In this document: positions 57,726 through 64,000 of the stretch, piece after piece | How the letters are laid out: every line of letters begins with the position of its first letter | Position numbering within the stretch: the stretch's first letter is position 1 | Source: Vesta saturnalis | Lineage: Eukaryota > Arthropoda > Insecta > Coleoptera > Lampyridae | Reading direction: 5' to 3' | NCBI GenBank assembly: GCA_036346205.1 | Contig: JARFJB010000400.1 | Coordinates: 971,001 to 1,035,000 of the forward strand | DNA length: 64,000 nucleotides | Program-made: the position numbers and the translations under genes | The notes under the pieces: generated by a model | The model's input: only the letters and a program-made list of their open reading frames with translations | The model's database searches: none | Told to the model about the DNA's origin: nothing

Positions 57726-58480
57726 AATTTTAGTGTGGCGCGATTTACTGTGCATAAAGTGTTGAAAAGAGAGAAGTTCCATCTCTACAAGATATGTTTG
57801 CTTCACGAGCTGCCGGAAGATGATTTTAATCAGCGAAATGAATTTTGTGAACAAATGCAACAATGAAGTTATGGTAACGCCAATTTTGTAAAAAGAATAA
57901 TTTTTTGCTTTAAACGGCCATGTGAACAGATAAAATTGTCGTTATTGGGCAACCGAAAAATCTCATTGGTTCACGAAATATCACACCCAAAACCCTCAAA
58001 AATTAAACGTTTGGTGGGGCATAGTTGACGGAAGGTCCTTAAGTTCTTCGAGGATACTCTCAAGGGTGCGAGATACTTAGACTTCCCTCAAAAGGACCTC
58101 ACCACCGCTCTAATAACGTTGTATCCGGATTTAGAAGAGGCCGATATGCACCACCGTGACCTCTCTTCTCAACAAAATGGAGCGTTGCCACACTATGCAT
58201 TACCTGTTCGCGACTATTTAGATGAAGTTTTTCCAAATGGTTGGATAGGTAGAAAAGGGACAATTAAGTGGTCAGTCAGATTGCCAGATTTAAATCCTCT
58301 AGATTACTTCTTGTGGGGGGGGGTAAGGTATACGCGACGCGACCGGTCAATTTAGAAGATTTAAAAGCACGAATTCGCCAAGAAACTAGAAACATTACCG
58401 GAGACAACGTTCATTTGTTAATGGTCTTGACTATTGTCAGATTGTTAACGGTACTCAATTCGAATATTTATTTAAATTAG
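57726..58480 (+). pseudogene. DD41D-type mariner transposase fragment
   Basis: FTVHKVLKREKFHLYKI is the second helix-turn-helix, then LLHELPEDDFNQRNEFCEQM. After a damaged stretch where the first aspartate should lie, FEDTLKGARYLDF-like sequence leads to MYPDLEEADMHHRDLSS. QQNGALPHYALPVRDYL is the second motif with Asp changed to Asn. LPDLNPLDYFLWGGV holds the third. NLEDLKARIRQETRNITG ends the fragment. Stops and frameshifts occur. The first 17 codons continue in frame from the Harbinger segment. Confidence 0.85.
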
Positions 58481-59011
58481 TTTTACAACTAAGTTAGGCC
58501 TAACCCCAAAAAATGGTCTGTGTTTCAAAATATACTTTATTAAAAAAGTATTTCTTATTAGAAATGATACATTGTATCCATTTCGGTACTATTTTTTCTT
58601 CAAAATGACCACATCATCTAAACTACCCTGCATAACATAATCAAACCTTATATTGAAAGAATGGCCGAAGTGAGCTGAATCCAAATTTCGAATAGCACAC
58701 AGGGTGCTTGATTTAAAAAATCTATGTTTGGTTCACCCTGTATAAATGAAATACCCCGTATAACCTAAAACAATTTTAAAATATACGCCTCAGTTTTTTC
58801 TACTATTTTTCAAATTTTGTTCTCCTACTCCATCAAATAAAAGAGGTATCGCCCACGGACGCAAGTTTGGGACACCCTGTATTAACGTCATCCATATGTA
58901 CTCCCTTGGCGCACGTAAAAAGATGAACCCTTTTCAATTCTGCAATAAAAAAATGGGGGTTGACATTTAAAAAAAAATGTCGACGTCATATTTTTTTCTT
59001 GACACACCCTG
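57726..59011 (+). mobile_element. 5'-truncated mariner-like element (sister of the 29.4-34.5 kb copy)
   Basis: The coding part (57726-58480) is followed by a ~530-bp 3' arm with CACCCTGTA motifs at about 58737, 58871 and 59005. It ends at TTGACACACCCTG, then TA (59012-59013). The arm matches 29360-29735 in inverted orientation. The 5' end is replaced by the Harbinger fragment. Confidence 0.85.
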
Positions 59012-59145
59012 TATATTTCGCTTTTACGTAAAAAAATTCTAAATGGAAAATAAAAATCGACGAGTCCGGGCGTTTTCTTCCTAAACTCCCATTGGAATTT
59101 GAATTGAATTTATCCGCTATCTTACGAACGCACCGTATACAATTT

Positions 59146-61079
59146 AATCCACATTTAAGCACTCGATCAGTTTCTTACAATTTAGGAATAGACTGAACAA
59201 CCGTTCTACCAGTTTAAGCGAAACAGGTATACAGAGTGGTCAATGAATAGAGTAAAGTTTATTAATTGCTTTGCTGTAAATCTTACAAAAAAAGTTATTA
59301 TACAAAAATGAGTAGTTGCCAAAGGGCCACATTTTAAAATTATGCGGACATCTACAGGGGCTCCCATTCTCGTATTAATTTTTAACTGACACCTATCCTC
59401 ATTCCTTGTTACGCAATAATTGGGAAAGATTTTCTGGAAAATAAACTTCAGCTACTTTTATGTAATGAATCGAATAAATATTTCAGTAATATTTTATTAT
59501 ACGTACACAGGGTAATTCAAAATTCAAATTTTATTTTTATGTAGTTATTCTACATGTAACATTCTGCATATTTTGTGTCAAATTAGTTCGCCTTTAGGTG
59601 CACTTTAAAAGTATATTAAAAAACAAGTTTCATAAGAGCAGTCTTGAAGCACGAATGCAAGTTTAAAAAAACGAGTGGCGTAGTCTCGAGTTTTTTAAAG
59701 AATGAGTGCTTCAAGGTATTATGAAATACGTTTTTTATGCTATTTTTTTGTAATTTGTCCTTTTTATGTCGTTTTTAAACAAAAATATTTACTTTAGTTG
59801 ATTTAGGAATTTTTGTAGCGACTGGTAATGTCTTTTGTTTTATCCAAATTCTGTCACAAAACACGAAAATGGAAGATAATTAAGATAATCTTGCATGTTC
59901 GCCCCCTGAAATACGTTAAATTGCCAAAAATACAGTCGCGAATTTGTTCACATCAAAGTTTTCCACTAGACGCATCCTGTTTTTGACACATTTTGTTAAG
60001 AGTGACATGCATGACATAATTCCGGATCAAGTTTTGCTAACTTAAAAATTTTCATAAAATGTTCCATGAATTAATTGGCTATAACGACATCTAGATGATG
60101 ACGTCGCGTTTCTTAGTCTATTAAAGAATCAAATGGAACAAAATTAAAAAACTTATTAAGAGTTCACAATATCTAACTTACTTCTTGAATATCGCCATTT
60201 ACCGACCAACCCACAAACAAATAACTTTATTAAATTTATTTTCTTCAACCGTACAACTTCAACTGTACTTAGTGGTATTCCATTCTTAAGAGAACAGACG
60301 TTTCAGAAACAATACAATTCCACAATCATTTTATTATAAATATTTATTTCTACAATTCCAAAGTCTGTTAATGTTTACAATACGTAAAAAACAATCTTAA
60401 TTACATTTAAATAACATACATGAACTTCACATGAGATGTGGTCTTGACGTAAGAATTGACTTGGAAACAAAAATCACATTGTGGCCATATTCAAATTAAC
60501 CATTAAAGAGTGTCTAATAAAGCAACTTTCTATAACTATAATGAATACTTTAATTACGACAATAATTTTTAGATACAGCTTGTTAAAACTGTTTTAAATG
60601 TATCAAATGTACTCTTATTATATATATTTTTACCAGTATTTTCCTCGACTGGTGCAAATGCATGTACGGTTTCGAGCACAATCATTTAAGTTTAATTTAA
60701 CCTTAAGGTATTAATTTTTAGTTATTTTGACTTCTGTGAGTGTTATTTTGCTGCATTTTAACAGCAATAAAGTCATTATAATTTATCAGCGCCATATTAA
60801 ACATTACTATATAAATCAAAACTTTTAAACGTAGATTGGAAATTTCATATAGGGGAGAGGATTTACAGATAATGGTTAAATAAATGTATTAACTGTTACA
60901 TGAGATCGATACTGCTACAGAATTTGCTTTGCCATGTAAAAGAAACACTATAATTAACACCGTGCAACATTCGATGAAGTAGAAATTGAAACTGCCTATA
61001 GTAGGAACTTGTGTGTAAAAATCATTTTATTAGAATTCTATTATAGGTATATCTTTTATTTTCAACATAATATATTTTT
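59146..61079. other. Unassigned AT-rich stretch with isolated tip-like motifs
   Basis: ATACAGAGTGGTCAATGAAT at about 59230 and CACAGGGTAATTCAAAAT at about 59508 may be worn mariner-type tips. No gene is supported. Confidence 0.5.
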
Positions 61080-62444
61080 CGCACAAATGATATATATTCC
61101 AGCCAATTTTTCAATATTATCTCGCAGATTACCTGATATTCCAACCAATTTTTCAATACCATCTTGCAGTTTATCTGCTACCATTTTCAATAGTCTTTTC
61201 GTGATTTATATAACGTTGCCAGTTTTCAATAGTTACTTAGTTGTATCCAGATTTTTATTAACTGTTCCGCGTTCTTTACCTTAAACGCCGTATTATTGAT
61301 TTTAATATGATGTTTGACTTGTGCCCATGCCATTTCTATGGGGTTTAATTCACAATGGTATGGAGATACACGAAGCACATCATGACCTCTTTTTTGTGCC
61401 ATAACATCAAGTTCATTTTATCGTATTGATGCCTCACTTGAGCAATAGAAGTCTCGTTTTAAAACGTTTTCTTCAATGGGTATTTTTTCTCACTAAGCCT
61501 ATCAACAATTTGTTCTTTTCGCCATGCCATTGTTGGAATCTTCTCTACCTTCCTACTGTGATAAGACGCATTATCCATAACAGTAACTTAATTTAGTGGT
61601 ATATTTGAAATAAGTTGGTCGACAAACCAGTTCTTATACACATCACTGTCCATTTCCTTATGCACATCAGCAGTGTTCTTGTTACACAAGAAAGTTATCT
61701 CCGCACTTGGTACAAAACCATTGTTTCCACCACCATGCATTAAGCCAAATTGGAGTCCATGGCCACTTGGTGATTTTAAACCTGTACTGAGCCCTCAGAT
61801 GAATGCTTGCGAATCACTTTCAATGGTGGTATCATGTCATGATTTATTCACTGCATTCCCTACGTTAACCCACGATTCATCAGTATATATAATACTTCTA
61901 CCTAAAAAGTAAACATTTTTAATTACGAAAAATTCGACATTATTATTAATGTAATTAGAAGTAATTTAATAATAATAAAATTACTGTGAATTACCTTCTT
62001 TTCTGAACTTTTTAATGCATCGTAAGTCCCATCTTTTGAAATTCAAAACCAATATCCTTCAAGAAGTTGAAAAGTGTACTACGTTTAAAATTCGGTAAAT
62101 CATCATCACTGTTAACAGCAGAAAGGAATGTTTGCAATAAAAAGATCATGCACTTTTCGCCGAATAATAGTTTGGGTATTCTGGCCATATACATGAAGGC
62201 GATCTTGGTTTGTGCCTTTCTTTTCGCACGTTTCTTCGGACTAACTATTACTTCAGTTTGATGTTTCCTTTTTAATAGCATAAATACTTCGTTCTGAATA
62301 CCATAAAGCATTGCTCACTTCTTTAACGACTGCACTAACGTTCAGTTTGGCCGATAAATAATTTAGTGTGTTAAAGAACGAGACGTTTCTCCTTACAGGT
62401 GAAATATTCTCCAGTACGTCATTTCGGAGGGCTTCCACTTCCAT
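61080..62444 (-). pseudogene. IS630/Tc1-like (DDE_3) transposase gene with one intron
   Basis: The start at 62444 opens MEVEALRNDVLENISPVRRN. In the next frame SPKKRAKRKAQTKIAF and then DDLPNFKRSTLFNFLKDIGF form the N-terminal DNA-binding part. A GT-AG intron (61994-61902) leads to GRSIIYTDESWVNVGN, the first catalytic aspartate. FIxGLSTGLKSPSGHGLQFG follows. VTVMDNASYHSRKVEKIPT (about 61580-61530) holds the second, and SPYHCELNPIEMAWAQVKHH (about 61370-61310) the glutamate. At least four stops or shifts occur. This insect family is often annotated as an uncharacterised DDE_3 protein. No terminal repeats were found. Confidence 0.87.
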
Positions 62445-64000
62445 ATCAAAGAATTAAAAGACGCTTGTACTAAGCGTTCTGAAAAGAACGATTTTTAATA
62501 AATGGAGTTGCTTTAATTTTAAGAATAACGTAGAGCAAACGAACAATAATATGAAAGTATAAAAAGATTTTGTGTTCCTAAATGACATTTTACGTTTGAC
62601 AACAATGCCATGAAAAAAAAGGATAGCGTTATTTGTAGATGACGAAAAGTTAGTAAAAGAGACGTTTAGTCCATAAGAACCCGTACTGCACTTGGAAGTT
62701 TGGACAGACTAACGAAAATCTTGACAGACATCTGTTTTTAGATAAGTAAACACTTAACCAAAACACGTATTGTTATTAATCCGTAATTGTTACAATTGTG
62801 ATCTAAACCTTACTACGTTCCTCTCTATATTACAAGTAAAAGATTCGCATTTTCATCTTAAAGGATTGTACAAAGTCTGAAATTATGTTCAATGTTGTTG
62901 AATTGTATAATGACCTCCTTGGCAACCATCCGTGGAGGCTTTCGTAACCGCCATTGACGTAGTATTAAATATATCATTATGCAAAATTAAAAATTCCTTA
63001 CTACATCATAAAGTTAAAAGTAACATTTAACATAAATTTTTTTCATTTCTAAAAAGCACCACGCATTAACAAAACACCTTTGCAAATTAATGATTAAGAA
63101 ATAATATTTGTACACACTACTGATTACAATGTTGAATTCAACTGGAGACTTATGACTTCAACTGCGGGGCGTTAAACCATATCTATATTATTCATATATC
63201 ATTAATACGATCAATCTGTTCATACTTTATTACAAAAATGTAAAACTTTAATCTTATTTCGTGGTCTTTGCATCTAACATTAAAGTTCCTAAGTGTCTGA
63301 CGTAAACAGAATTACAGGATGTGCAGTTTAATTTCTAAACACCAGACTTCAAAATGTCTTTAAATGGATCTTTGGCATTGTTAAACATTTAAGAATACCG
63401 GCATTAGTTTTGAATGCTACTGTACATGTAATGGGAAAATGTTATATAAAATACGCATTATTGAATTTGACATATTTGACAAAACAGTCACTTACGTCAA
63501 AGATAAAAATACAACAGACAAAGAAATAAAATTTTAAAACTTATCTAAAAACAAATTCGTACACTTTGCACACAAGATTTGTCAACTTGTCAAATATTTA
63601 ATACCAAGGAATTGGAATTCCTTAACGAAGGTTTTTTTTAAGTATTGCCGAAACACATCTTAGAAATGGATATAATAATTACGCCAAAACTCAGATTGTT
63701 ACATTATTTAAAGAGTTTTCACGTCCACTAAGTTGGACCCCCACCACCAAAAACAAAAATCCAATTTCTTAAAAAAATTAGTGGTAAATATGTGCTAATT
63801 TGCTACCGTACTCAAAATTTTATTGCTCAAAAAGAAGAGCAGTAAATTAGAAATGAAGTGGGTGGGGCCAATTTAACGTAAAGCTAGAACCCCAAAAAAA
63901 AAAAACTTATTGCGTACAAGAAAATGAAGGAATATCAGGCGGAAATTTTTTACCAAATTGTTATGTATCCTTTTACAAAATGAAAATGATTAATTTTATG
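62445..64000. other. Unassigned AT-rich stretch
   Basis: No gene was recognised. A weak inverted similarity between AAGTTGGACCCCCACCACC (63731) and GTGGGTGGGGCCAATTT (63858) hints at a small TIR element, not confirmed. Confidence 0.45.

Noticed and set aside
63731..63880. Possible small TIR element with GGACCCCCACC-type ends
   Set aside because: The inverted match is short and imperfect, and no target duplication could be assigned.

Overview
This window reads as AT-rich, repeat-dominated nuclear DNA from an arthropod, most likely an insect. The evidence is the element mix: Tc1 and DD41D mariner-like elements with long terminal inverted repeats (TIRs), Penelope-like elements, piggyBac-like elements with introns, a hAT-like element, non-LTR retrotransposon debris, and several short GT-AG introns of about 60-230 bp. 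A beetle or related insect is a guess. I found no convincing host gene. Every recognisable coding region is a transposable-element gene, and nearly all carry stops, frameshifts or lost catalytic residues.

Layout. 0.2-1.3 kb: decayed LINE on the minus strand. 1.3-4.6 kb: tandem array of ~600-bp units with a Tc1 element inserted. 5.2-7.2 kb: foldback element with ~640-bp arms. 7.4-11.4 kb: mariner-like element whose left arm holds a putative 1.6-kb solo LTR and whose right arm holds a Penelope-like tail (GIY-YIG, TA repeat, tRNA-like box, hammerhead-like motif). 12.4-14.6 kb: mariner and hAT-like debris. 15.4-17.9 kb: minus-strand mariner with a 567-bp tandem duplication. 18.0-19.1 kb: two minisatellites. 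20.7-21.6 kb: piggyBac C-terminal exons. 21.7-22.8 kb: mariner deletion derivative. 23.8-28.5 kb: one DD41D mariner inserted precisely into an arm of another. 29.4-34.5 kb: three-level nest (Tc1 in piggyBac in mariner). 35.3-36.4 kb: minisatellite. 38.3 and 40.6-44.9 kb: Penelope-like pieces, the second split by a mariner and a foldback. 45.9-49.3 kb: Tc1 deletion derivative and DD41D mariner. 51.1-51.7 kb: dispersed repeats and a second hammerhead-like motif. 52.2-53.6 kb: TIR element enclosing a LINE tail. 54.0-57.1 kb: hAT-like element with an 8-bp target duplication and an unfamiliar transposase. 57.1-59.0 kb: Harbinger/mariner chimera. 61.1-62.4 kb: spliced IS630/Tc1-like transposase gene, decayed. 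The rest is unassigned AT-rich sequence.

The genes do not form a pathway. The window is a stratified record of insertions. Several insertion points can be proved internally because the intact opposite TIR arm shows the sequence before insertion. The least familiar items are the hAT-like family (two copies), the Penelope-like tail carrying tRNA-like and hammerhead-like modules, and the foldback elements with reiterated CAGGGTG motifs in long TIRs.
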